Positions 1-8,538 of a DNA stretch of 64,000 bases are shown here, in pieces. The notes beneath the pieces are model-generated. The model did not search any database and was not told the origin of the DNA. It worked only from the letters and a program-made list of their open reading frames with translations. Numbering within the stretch: the stretch's first letter is position 1; each line of letters starts with the position of its first letter. The position numbers were made by a program, and so were the translations under genes. Source of the DNA: Novosphingobium sp. PhB57 (lineage in GTDB: Bacteria > Pseudomonadota > Alphaproteobacteria > Sphingomonadales > Sphingomonadaceae); the NCBI RefSeq assembly GCF_004342985.1, contig NZ_SMBO01000005.1:124001-188000 (forward strand). Reading direction: 5' to 3'.

Positions 1-934
1 CGAGGCTCTCGGCCAGTTCGCCGATCACGCGGTAGCAATCGAGCACCTTGCCGACCGACGAATTGGGCTCACGCCCTTCGCGGATGGCAGCCACGAATTC
101 GCGGTCCTGCAGCTCGATGCCATTGTTCGACACGGTGACGCCGGTGAGGTCGATCGGCTCTTCACGGCCGTTCACCAGATCGTCGTAACGCGCGATGTAG
201 GTCTCGCTGTCGCCGATGTAGCGGAAGAACGTGCCGAGCGGGCCATTGTTGTTGAACGAGAGCGAGAGCGTGCAGATCGCGCCGGTTTCCGCCTTCAGCT
301 GGATCGACATGTCCATGGCGATGCCCAGTTCGGGGTGCTTCGGGCCCTGCAGCGCGTTGGCGGCGACGATCTTGCCCGACTGGTAGGCGAACAGGTCGAT
401 CGTGTGCGCGGCGTGGTGCCACAGCAGGTGGTCCGTCCAGGAGCGCGGCTGGCCCTTGGCGTTCATGTTCTTGCGGCGGAAGAAGTAGGTCTGCACGTCC
501 ATCTGCTGGACGTTGAACTCACCCGCGGTGATCTTGCCATGCACGTACTGGTGCGAAGGATTGAAGCGGCGGGTGTGGCCGACCATGCAGACCAGCCCGG
601 TTTCCTTCTGCTTGGCGACGACCGCCTCGGCATCGGCCCAGCTGTCCGACAGCGGAATTTCGACCTGCACGTGCTTGCCCGCGTTCATGCAGGCGATGGC
701 CTGTTCGGCGTGCATCTGCGTGGGGGTGCACAGGATCACGGCATCGACGTCCGGCATGGCCAGCACTTCGGCCAGATCGGTGCCGGAGTGCGGCGCGCCG
801 TACTTGACGGCCACTTCGGCAGCCTGTTCGGCCGAGCGGCTGATGACCGAGGCGATCTCTACGCCGTCGATGTTCTTGAGGCCGTCGAGGTGCTTTTCAC
901 CGAAAGCGCCGGCGCCTACGAGGGCAATACGCAT
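1..934 (-). CDS. ligC: 4-carboxy-2-hydroxymuconate-6-semialdehyde dehydrogenase LigC (C-terminus cut by window edge)
   Basis: Gfo/Idh/MocA-type NAD(P)-dependent dehydrogenase. It oxidises the hemiacetal form of the LigAB ring-cleavage product to 2-pyrone-4,6-dicarboxylate in the cytoplasm. The protein opens with a Rossmann motif (GAGAFGEKH, residues 7-15) and continues with CTPTQMH and the EIPLSDSWAD segment typical of LigC. About 311 codons are present; the SYK-6 family member has about 315 residues, so only the last few are missing to the left. The ATG at 934 is preceded by a strong AAGGAG about 7 nt upstream. It is the last visible gene of the ligJABC operon, 70 nt after ligB. The identification rests on family resemblance plus direct linkage to ligAB. 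Confidence 0.9.
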   Translation of the reverse strand, partial: MRIALVGAGAFGEKHLDGLKNIDGVEIASVISRSAEQAAEVAVKYGAPHSGTDLAEVLAMPDVDAVILCTPTQMHAEQAIACMNAGKHVQVEIPLSDSWADAEAVVAKQKETGLVCMVGHTRRFNPSHQYVHGKITAGEFNVQQMDVQTYFFRRKNMNAKGQPRSWTDHLLWHHAAHTIDLFAYQSGKIVAANALQGPKHPELGIAMDMSIQLKAETGAICTLSLSFNNNGPLGTFFRYIGDSETYIARYDDLVNGREEPIDLTGVTVSNNGIELQDREFVAAIREGREPNSSVGKVLDCYRVIGELAESL

Positions 935-1004
935 GGGAATCTCCTTGGGGTGTCTGTCAAAGACAAAGGGCGTGCCGGCGTCAACCACCGGCACGCGGAA
1001 TCAG

Positions 1005-2321
<1,317 letters not shown>

Positions 2322-2325
<4 letters not shown>

Positions 2326-3353
2326 AGGCCGCGTTCCTTCAGCTTGGCGTCAAGGCGCGGGAAGACCTTGCGCACATTGCCTTCGAAGATCGCGTGGCGC
2401 TCCTCGTCCGAGATGTCGAGCGCGTCGACATAGCGCTTGGTATCGTCGAAGTAGAAGCCGGTCTGCGGGTCGATCCCGCGCACCGCGCCGACCATTTCGG
2501 AACCGAACAGGATGTTCTTGTTGTCGATCACGTCGGCCAGCAGGTTCACGCCCGGCTGGTGGTAGACGCAGGTATCGAAGAACACGTTGTTCATGATGTA
2601 TTCGTCGAGCGAAGGCTTCTTCAGCATGTCCGCCAACCCGCGATAGCGACCCCAGTGGTACGGCACCGCGCCGCCGCCATGCGGAATGATGAAGCGCAGC
2701 TTGGGGAACTTCGCGAAGAGGTCGCCCTGCATCAGCTGCATGAAGGCCACGGTATCCGCCGCGATGTAGAAGCCGCCGGTGGCGTGCATCGCCGGGTTGC
2801 ACGAACCCGAGACGTGGATCATCGCCGGAACGTCCAGCTCGCTCATCGCCTCGTAGATCGGGAACCAGTATTCGTCGGTCAGCGGCGGATGCTCGAAGTG
2901 GCCGCCGCCCGGATCGGGATTGAGGTTGCAACCGATGAAGCCCAGTTCCTCGACGCAGCGGCGCAGCTCCTTCACCGAGGCGGAAAGGTCCGCCTTGGGG
3001 CTCTGCGGCAGCATGCACACGCCCACGAACGTCTCGGGGAACATGTTCACCACGCGGGCGATAAGATTGTTGCAGTGGACCGCCCAGGCCTCGGAAACCG
3101 CAGAATCGCCAACATGGTGCGCCATCGCGCTGGCGCGCGGGCTGAACACGGTAAGATCGGCGCCGCGCTCCTTGATAAGGCGAAGCTGGTTGTCCTCGAT
3201 GGTCTGGCGGATCTCCGCATCGGAAATCTCGGGGTACGGCGGCGCTTCTTCACCGGCTTTGAAAGCGGCGATCTGCGCCTCGCGCCAAGCGTCGTGCGCC
3301 TTGGGCAGGACGGTATAGTGACCGTGACAGTCGATGATGAGCGACATGCTCAA
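2322..3353 (-). CDS. ligJ: 4-oxalomesaconate hydratase LigJ (amidohydrolase superfamily)
   Basis: Amidohydrolase-2 family protein (343 residues) that adds water to 4-oxalomesaconate (or its isomer) to give 4-carboxy-4-hydroxy-2-oxoadipate. The metal-binding HxH appears as DCHGHYTVLP at residues 8-17. Further family segments are GCNLNPDPGGGHFEHPPL, MIHVSGSCNPAMHATGG (metal His) and FGSEMVGAVRGIDP near the C-terminus. A second in-frame ATG lies two codons downstream and cannot be excluded as the start. It overlaps the upstream dehydrogenase gene and downstream ligA by 4 nt each, so it sits inside one operon. LigJ is a known zinc hydratase in this pathway although the fold is hydrolase-like. Confidence 0.92.
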
Positions 3354-4213
3354 TTCTCTCCCTTGAGTACGCCCGCCGCGACAGCTGCCGCAAGCTTGGC
3401 TTCGAATCCTTCGGGCGGCGGCACGATGCCAAGCACGCCCAGCGCCTGCTGCCAGGCGACGGTATTTTCGGTCATCAGCGGCGGAATGCCCAGCGAACGC
3501 AGCATTTCCGCGGCTTCGTCCATCTCGGCGGCGCGGCGGCGGCCGTGGACCAGCATGCGGTCGAGATTGTAGTCCGCCCGCTCCGTCCAGGAAATGGCCT
3601 TCTCGCTGGCGTCGAGCGAGGCAAGCACTTCGTCCGCCACGCCCTCTGCATGGGCGGCCATCATCATCTCGGCGGTCAGCGCCTCAAGCCCCTTCACCAT
3701 GACCGAGCGCACCAACTTGATCGCCGAAGCGCGGCCGACATCGGCGCCCACGGTGCGGACATGGGTGAAGCCCACCGCCTCCAGCGCGGCCTGCGTCTCG
3801 GCGGCGTCAGGCCCGGCCACCAGCAGCGGCACCTTCATGCGCGCGGGGTTTACGGGGGCGAGCACGGCCACGTCCACGTAACGCCCCTTGCCCTTGGCGA
3901 TGGCCTTGGCGGCGGCGCGCTTGGTGCCCGGCGCCACCGAGTTCATGTCGCAGAACAGCGCGCCCTCGCCCAGCAGGGGCGCGACGGCCTCGGCCACTTT
4001 CGGCGCGCCGTCAGCGGTGACGAGCGACAACACCAGTTCGGCGCCCTCAAGCGCTTCGGCGGCACTGTCGCAAACGGTGATGCCGAGTTCGGTCATGACG
4101 TCGCGGCGTTCGGGAAGGATATCGAAGGCACGAGCCTGTCCGGCCCAGTCCCCAGCTCCCGCAAACGTCGATCCGGCCTCTCCGAACCCGATAAGGGCAA
4201 TGGACCTGTTCAT
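3350..4213 (-). CDS. NAD-binding 6-phosphogluconate-dehydrogenase-like protein (DUF1932 type) in the lig operon
   Basis: Protein of 287 residues with an N-terminal Rossmann motif (ALIGFGEAGSTFA, residues 5-17) and a helical C-terminal part of the DUF1932 kind (SWTERADYNLDRMLVHGRRRAAEMDE). It resembles beta-hydroxyacid or 6-phosphogluconate dehydrogenases; the substrate is unknown. The ATG at 4213 is preferred over an upstream in-frame TTG at 4249 because the Rossmann fold begins within a few residues of it. It is the first gene of the operon leading into ligJ (4-nt ATGA overlap) and follows ligR by 98 bp. Its place implies a role in protocatechuate catabolism, but none of the known pathway steps clearly needs it. 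Confidence 0.8.
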   Translation of the reverse strand: MNRSIALIGFGEAGSTFAGAGDWAGQARAFDILPERRDVMTELGITVCDSAAEALEGAELVLSLVTADGAPKVAEAVAPLLGEGALFCDMNSVAPGTKRAAAKAIAKGKGRYVDVAVLAPVNPARMKVPLLVAGPDAAETQAALEAVGFTHVRTVGADVGRASAIKLVRSVMVKGLEALTAEMMMAAHAEGVADEVLASLDASEKAISWTERADYNLDRMLVHGRRRAAEMDEAAEMLRSLGIPPLMTENTVAWQQALGVLGIVPPPEGFEAKLAAAVAAGVLKGEN

Positions 4214-4311
4214 GCTGCCAGTCTGGCCCGATTGCCCGGAAGCCGCCAATCGGAACCACCCGGAAGCTATAAGCTCAGTGCAATAAGCGCGTCATGCCGT
4301 GCTCGCGCCCT

Positions 4312-5466
4312 CTACCGCGAAACCTCCTTCGCCGCCCACTCCAGGTCGGCGAAGAACTCGCTCTGCACCTCGGTCGGCCGCAGCGACGCGCGGGTGGTCA
4401 TACCGATATGGCGGGTAAATTCAGCCGGAAGCCGCGATAATGCGCAAAGCCAGCCCGCCTCCACTTCGACCGTGACCTGATCGGGCGAGAGCACGGTGAG
4501 GAAATCGCCGCCCATCATCACCTGACGGATCATCATGACGGAGCCCGATTCGACCGGCACGTCCGGAAGCGCCACATCGTGTTCGCGAAAATAGCGCTCG
4601 AAACTGTCGCGCAGCGGCGTTCCGCGCGGCGGCAGGGTGAAGGGGTAGCTGGCCACCTCGGCCGCGCCGGGATCGGTACCTTCCAGCGGGTGCCCCTTGC
4701 GGCCATAGACCGCCGGCCGGTCCTCGAAGAGCGGATGCTGCACCAGATCGCCTTCCACCAGCGGATCGCGCAGCGCGCCCACCATGAGGTCCAGCGTGCC
4801 GTTGCGCAGCGGCTCCACCAGCTCGGCGCGCGAGCCTTCGACGATGGTGAGCTTCACCCGGGGCCGCCGCGCCAGGAACCGCGCCACGGCGGCCGGGAGG
4901 ATGCGGGCGCGCGAGAGCGGCATGGCGCCGATGGCGATGCGCCGCGTCTCCAGCCCGCGCAGCGCTTCGACTTCGGACAGCCCCGCCTCCAGCTCGACTT
5001 TGGCGAGGCGGAATTCGCGGGCGAGCTGGGTGCCCGCCTCGGTGGTGATGACGAACTTGCCCTGCCGCGCCACCAGCGGGCGGCGCAGCGCCAAGGCGAG
5101 ATCGTTGACCGCGCGGTGGATCGAGGGAAGCGACAGCCCGGTTTCCTGCCCGGCCCCGGCATAGCTGCCCGTCTCGGCCAGCGCGAGCAGGGCCCGCAGG
5201 CGCGACATGGTGACGTGCGGGCTCTGGATATGGGACAGCGCCGCGCCGATGCGCGGCGCCAGGATCTCTCCGGCGCGCGTGGGAATCATGCCGTCGTGAC
5301 GGCGCTCGAACAAAGGCAGGCCGATCATCGCCTCGAGTCGTCCCAACGCCTGTGTTATCGCGGGCTGACTGAGGTTCACGGCCAGTGCGGCCGCGTTCAC
5401 CGTCCCCAATTCGGCAATCTTGGCGACTGCACGCAAGTGGCGAAGGTTGAAGTTCCAGATGTCCAT
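4312..5466 (-). CDS. ligR: LysR-family regulator of the protocatechuate 4,5-cleavage genes (LigR type), with two HTH domains
   Basis: LysR-type regulator of 384 residues. The first HTH is at about residues 8-65 (LRHLRAVAKIAELGTVNAAALAVNLSQ is spread over its start). A second HTH-like unit follows at about 88-145 (LRALLALAETGSYAGAGQ, then SLPSIHRAVNDLA). The effector-binding domain begins near RRIAIGAMPLSR. Most LysR proteins have about 300 residues and one HTH, so the duplication explains the extra length. ATG 5466 is preferred to an upstream TTG at 5484. The gene diverges from ligU and lies upstream of the ligJABC operon, so it very probably activates both in response to protocatechuate, as LigR does in SYK-6. 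That function is inferred. Confidence 0.82.
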   Translation of the reverse strand: MDIWNFNLRHLRAVAKIAELGTVNAAALAVNLSQPAITQALGRLEAMIGLPLFERRHDGMIPTRAGEILAPRIGAALSHIQSPHVTMSRLRALLALAETGSYAGAGQETGLSLPSIHRAVNDLALALRRPLVARQGKFVITTEAGTQLAREFRLAKVELEAGLSEVEALRGLETRRIAIGAMPLSRARILPAAVARFLARRPRVKLTIVEGSRAELVEPLRNGTLDLMVGALRDPLVEGDLVQHPLFEDRPAVYGRKGHPLEGTDPGAAEVASYPFTLPPRGTPLRDSFERYFREHDVALPDVPVESGSVMMIRQVMMGGDFLTVLSPDQVTVEVEAGWLCALSRLPAEFTRHIGMTTRASLRPTEVQSEFFADLEWAAKEVSR

Positions 5467-5477
5467 GGAGGCACTCT

Positions 5478-5494
5478 TAGCCAAATCCTATGGC
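5478..5494. promoter_or_regulatory. candidate LysR (LigR) operator between ligR and ligU
   Basis: Two overlapping short dyads are visible: TAG-N7-CTA at 5478-5490, which fits the T-N11-A LysR box, and GCCA-N7-TGGC at 5480-5494. The site lies 12 nt upstream of the ligR ATG and about 75 nt upstream of the ligU ATG, where a divergent LysR site is expected. Assignment to LigR is inference from position and symmetry only. Confidence 0.4.
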
Positions 5495-5567
5495 AGGTCC
5501 AAAGTTTCTCTTTCCCCCTGCCCCGCTGCTCCGGCAGGAGGCCGACTGCGGGAAAAGGAGAAATGCC

Positions 5568-6641
5568 ATGAGTGCCATCCAAGCCGACCAAGCAGGCGTA
5601 CGCTGCATGTGGATGCGCGGCGGCACTTCCAAGGGCGGCTATTTCCTCAAGAGCGACCTCCCCGCCGATGCCGCGGCGCGCGACGCTTTCCTTCTCTCCA
5701 TCATGGGATCGCCCGACCCGCGCCAGATCGACGGCATGGGCGGCGCCGATCCGCTGACCAGCAAGGTCGCCGTCGTCAGCAAATCCGACCGCGAGGGCAT
5801 CGACGTGGACTACCTGTTCTTGCAGGTTTTCGTCGACCAGGCGCTTGTCAGCGACCAGCAGAACTGCGGCAATATCCTCGCCGGGATCGGCCCCTTCGCC
5901 ATCGAGCGCGGGCTGATCGAGGCGAAAGGCGATGAGACGAACGTCGCCATCTTCATGGAAAACACCGGCCAGGTCGCCGTCGCCACCGTGCAGACGCCGG
6001 GCGGCGTGGTTTCATACAAGGGCGAGGCCGCGATCGACGGCGTGCCGGGCACTCATGCGCCGATCCCGCTGGAATTCCGCGACACCGCCGGCTCCTCCTG
6101 CGGCGCGCTGCTGCCCACCGGCAACGCGGCCGACAAAGTGAACGGCGTGCGCGTGACCTTGATCGACAACGGCATGCCCTGCGTGGTCATGAAGGCCGAG
6201 GACGTCGGGATCACCGGCTACGAGGACCGCGAGAGCCTGGACGCCAATAGCGAGCTGAAGGCGAAGATCGAGGCCATCCGCCTGGCCGTGGGCGAGCGGA
6301 TGAACCTCGGCGACGTGAAGGACAAGTCGGTCCCCAAGATGATGCTGGTCGCCCCGCCCAAGCATGGCGGCGCGGTAACCGTGCGCAGCTTCATTCCCCA
6401 CCGCGCCCATGCCACCATCGGCGTGCTCGGCGCGGTCTCGGTGGCGACCGCTTGCCTGATCGAAGGCTCGCCCGCCGCTGAAGTCGCTGAGATCCCCGAG
6501 GGTCGCCGCAAGACACTGTCGGTCGAGCATCCGACCGGCGAGATGTCCTGTGTCCTCGACACGGACGAGGGCGGCGCCGTTACGAGCGCCGCCCTCCTTC
6601 GCACCGCGCGCAAGCTGATGGACGGGGTGGTTTTCGGGTAA
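5568..6641 (+). CDS. ligU: 4-oxalomesaconate 1,3-allylic isomerase LigU (PrpF family)
   Basis: PrpF-family isomerase of 357 residues. In the 4,5-cleavage pathway LigU/GalD-type proteins isomerise 4-oxalomesaconate, supplying LigJ with its substrate. Family hallmarks are CMWMRGGTSKGGYF near residue 14, QIDGMGGADPLTSKVAVV, and NCGNILAGIGPFAIE. The ATG at 5568 has AAAAGGAG ending about 7 nt upstream; an upstream in-frame ATG at 5490 lies inside the operator region and is unlikely. The gene is divergent from ligR across a 101-bp promoter region. PrpF paralogues in methylcitrate metabolism look similar, so linkage to lig genes is what decides the substrate. Confidence 0.86.
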   Translation: MSAIQADQAGVRCMWMRGGTSKGGYFLKSDLPADAAARDAFLLSIMGSPDPRQIDGMGGADPLTSKVAVVSKSDREGIDVDYLFLQVFVDQALVSDQQNCGNILAGIGPFAIERGLIEAKGDETNVAIFMENTGQVAVATVQTPGGVVSYKGEAAIDGVPGTHAPIPLEFRDTAGSSCGALLPTGNAADKVNGVRVTLIDNGMPCVVMKAEDVGITGYEDRESLDANSELKAKIEAIRLAVGERMNLGDVKDKSVPKMMLVAPPKHGGAVTVRSFIPHRAHATIGVLGAVSVATACLIEGSPAAEVAEIPEGRRKTLSVEHPTGEMSCVLDTDEGGAVTSAALLRTARKLMDGVVFG

Positions 6642-6758
6642 GCGCGAAAAACCATTCGCTGCAAAGCAACAACAGCGGTTATCAAGCGCTTGGGACCAGG
6701 GCCGACGGGCAAGCAAAGTACGGCCTCCCGCTCAAAGATAACTGCCAGGAGCAGCGAC

Positions 6759-7268
6759 ATGGCATCGAAGACATTCGTGACGACCACCCTAGCCGCCTTT
6801 GCCCTTGCAGCCGCCGTGACCGGCTGCAAGGGCTCGGAACCGGCCGCGACCACGACCGACGCTTCCGGCGCCCCGGTCAAGGTTTCCGACACCATCGAAG
6901 CGCGAGAGGCCAATTTCAAGGCCATCGCCAAGGCCAACAAGGCCGCCAAGGAAGCCTTGGAAGATTCCGCGCCGGACTTCGCGGCCGTCTCTGCTTCGGC
7001 CACCTCGATCCAGACGGACGCGGGCAAGATCGTCGGTCTGTTCCCCAAGGGCAGCGGCAAGGAATCGGGCGAGAAGACCCAGGCCCTCCCCGCCATCTGG
7101 GACAAGCCCGCCGAATTCACGGCCGCGGCCGACAAGCTGGCCGCCGCTGCCGGCAAGCTCAAGATCGCAGCCGACGCCAAGGATGCCGCAGGCGCCCAGA
7201 TGGCGATGGGTGAGATCGGCGGCGCCTGCAAGGGATGCCACGAGAACTTCCGCGAGAAGAAGCAGTGA
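6759..7268 (+). CDS. cytochrome c' family lipoprotein
   Basis: Protein of 169 residues ending in a haem-attachment motif CKGCH (Cys157, Cys160, His161) very close to the C-terminus, as in four-helix-bundle cytochromes c'. The N-terminus is a lipoprotein signal with VTGC at residues 20-23, so the mature protein is probably tethered in the periplasm. An Ala/Lys-rich helical middle fits the fold. The start at 6759 is supported by AGGAG at 6747-6751; an upstream in-frame start at 6690 would bury the signal peptide. Its stop overlaps the start of the cytochrome b561 gene (GTGA), suggesting that the two form an electron-transfer pair. The partner and electron donor cannot be read from the sequence. 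Confidence 0.87.
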   Translation: MASKTFVTTTLAAFALAAAVTGCKGSEPAATTTDASGAPVKVSDTIEAREANFKAIAKANKAAKEALEDSAPDFAAVSASATSIQTDAGKIVGLFPKGSGKESGEKTQALPAIWDKPAEFTAAADKLAAAAGKLKIAADAKDAAGAQMAMGEIGGACKGCHENFREKKQ

Positions 7269-7936
7269 ACAGCCACGAGGGTGCGGCAGATGTCCGCACC
7301 CACCTGTGGGACTGGCCCGTCCGCGTGATCCACTGGAGCTTCGCGGCACTGATTCCGGCGCTCTGGTGGACGGCCGAAAACGGCGAGATGGGCTGGCACA
7401 CCAGCATCGGCACGGTGCTGATGCAGCTTCTGGTGATCCGCGTGCTCTGGGGCTTCGTGGGAAGTTCTACCGCGCGGTTTTCGGGCTTCGTGCGAGGGCC
7501 GGGCGCGGTGCTGGCGCATTTGCGGTCGGGCGCTCACGAACCCACCCCCGGCCACAACCCGGCGGGCGGCTGGAGTGTGCTGGCGATGCTCGGCCTCATG
7601 GCCCTGCAGGTCACGCTGGGCCTTTTCTCCGGTGACCCCGACGACGGCACCACCGGGCCGCTCAATCACCTGGTGTCCTCCTCCACCGCCAGCCGGATGA
7701 CGGAGCTGCATGGCGTGGTGTTCTATCTGATCCTGGCGATGATCGTGCTGCATCTGGGCGCGATCCTCTATTACCGCGTGGTGAAGCGGGACCGGCTGAT
7801 CGGGGCCATGGTGACCGGCTCACGCGCGATGCCTGCCGGCACGACCGGCATGGTGAAAGCGCCGGTGTGGCGGCTGATCGCCTGCGTGGTCGCGGCTTGG
7901 CTGGTGGGCTGGGTGGTTTGGGTCGGGGCTGCGTGA
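7265..7936 (+). CDS. cytochrome b561 family membrane protein
   Basis: Di-haem b-type membrane cytochrome of 223 residues with about four to five hydrophobic segments. Candidate haem-ligand histidines lie in WPVRVIHWSF near the N-terminus, in TELHGVVFY and in IVLHLGAI. The GTG at 7265 overlaps the upstream cytochrome c' stop codon and is preferred over an ATG at 7235, which would overlap 34 nt. With a GAGAAG sequence just upstream, translation is likely coupled. Family members transfer electrons between the membrane and periplasmic c-type cytochromes or small redox molecules. The last part, with an extra hydrophobic segment rich in Val and Trp, is less conserved. Confidence 0.86.
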   Translation: MNSHEGAADVRTHLWDWPVRVIHWSFAALIPALWWTAENGEMGWHTSIGTVLMQLLVIRVLWGFVGSSTARFSGFVRGPGAVLAHLRSGAHEPTPGHNPAGGWSVLAMLGLMALQVTLGLFSGDPDDGTTGPLNHLVSSSTASRMTELHGVVFYLILAMIVLHLGAILYYRVVKRDRLIGAMVTGSRAMPAGTTGMVKAPVWRLIACVVAAWLVGWVVWVGAA

Positions 7937-7957
7937 GGATCGGGCGGCGGGGTGGGC

Positions 7958-7992
7958 CGCTCTGGATTGCTTCGCTACGCGCGCAATGACGA
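7958..7992 (-). repeat. single copy of the REP-like repeat (one arm)
   Basis: This 35-bp sequence contains CTGGATTGCTTCG at its start and CGCAATGACGA at its end. It matches the right-hand arm of the GIY-YIG element 475 bp downstream but has a shortened, altered middle. It lies 21 bp after the cytochrome b561 stop codon. With the arm at 8099 it also forms an inverted pair. Confidence 0.75.
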
Positions 7993-8139
7993 AGGCTGAG
8001 GGTAGGGTAGGGTAGGTTTGGGTTGCGGTTGGGCGTGGCGTGGCGTGACGTGAGCGTGGCACGCCCCAAATAGCGCTATGACAGAATTATAACTCCCTTC
8101 GTCATTGCGAGGAGCGAAGCGACGAAGCAATCCAGAGCG

Positions 8140-8439
8140 ATGAAGCGCGACTTCCAACCCGCAGTCTACATCGTCGCCAGCGCCCGCAACGGCACTCTTT
8201 ACGTGGGCGTAACATCCAACTTACGCCAACGCGCATTCCAGCACCGCGAGGGCGTCATCGACGGGTTTTCCAAGCGCTACGGCTGCAAGCACCTTGTGTG
8301 GTTCGAAGTGCATTCCACCATGGAACACGCCATCCTGCGCGAAAAGCAGCTCAAGGGCGGCTCGCGGAAACGGAAGACCACACTGATCGAGACGGAGAAT
8401 CCGCTGTGGGACGATCTGTTCGAGATTATCTGCGGCTGA
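8140..8439 (+). CDS. small GIY-YIG nuclease superfamily protein
   Basis: Protein of 99 residues consisting of a single GIY-YIG domain. The two core motifs are VYIVAS (residues 9-14) and LYVGVT (residues 20-25). They are followed by the expected basic helix NLRQRAFQHREG (Arg and His) and KRYGCKHLVWFE. The C-terminal helix carries the conserved Glu/Asn region (TENPLWDDLFE). It is a UvrC-N-like stand-alone domain, the kind often annotated as an excinuclease subunit without being one. There is no recognisable ribosome binding site, because the upstream sequence is the left inverted-repeat arm. It may act on its flanking repeats; the cellular role is unknown. Confidence 0.88.
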   Translation: MKRDFQPAVYIVASARNGTLYVGVTSNLRQRAFQHREGVIDGFSKRYGCKHLVWFEVHSTMEHAILREKQLKGGSRKRKTTLIETENPLWDDLFEIICG

Positions 8440-8483
8440 CGAAGCAATCCAGAAGCAGCGCTGTGCCGCTCTGGATTGCTTCG
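8440..8483. terminator. perfect hairpin formed by repeat halves after the GIY-YIG stop codon
   Basis: CGAAGCAATCCAGA at 8440-8453 is exactly complementary to TCTGGATTGCTTCG at 8470-8483, with a 16-nt loop. The hairpin starts on the base after the stop codon, so it can end the message or protect its 3' end. No T-tract follows, so Rho-independent termination is uncertain. Confidence 0.55.
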
Positions 8484-8538
8484 TCCGCTTCGCCTCCTCG
8501 CAATGACGAGGGTGGGGTGGGGCGAGTAGGCCCCAGCC

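Larger units (their letters stand above)
8099..8509 (+). mobile_element. putative mobile cassette: GIY-YIG gene enclosed by long inverted repeats
   Basis: The left arm is 8099-8139 and the right arm 8467-8509. Read as reverse complement, the right arm equals the left except for two single-G insertions, so 41 bases match. The arms begin TCGTCATTGCGAGG and end GCAATCCAGAGCG. The left arm ends on the base before the ATG of the GIY-YIG gene. A direct half-copy of the inner arm begins on the base after its stop codon. The unit therefore consists of little except one small gene and repeat sequence. No target-site duplication is obvious. Mobility is inferred; repeats of this kind are common as REP/MITE elements in bacterial genomes. 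Confidence 0.6.
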
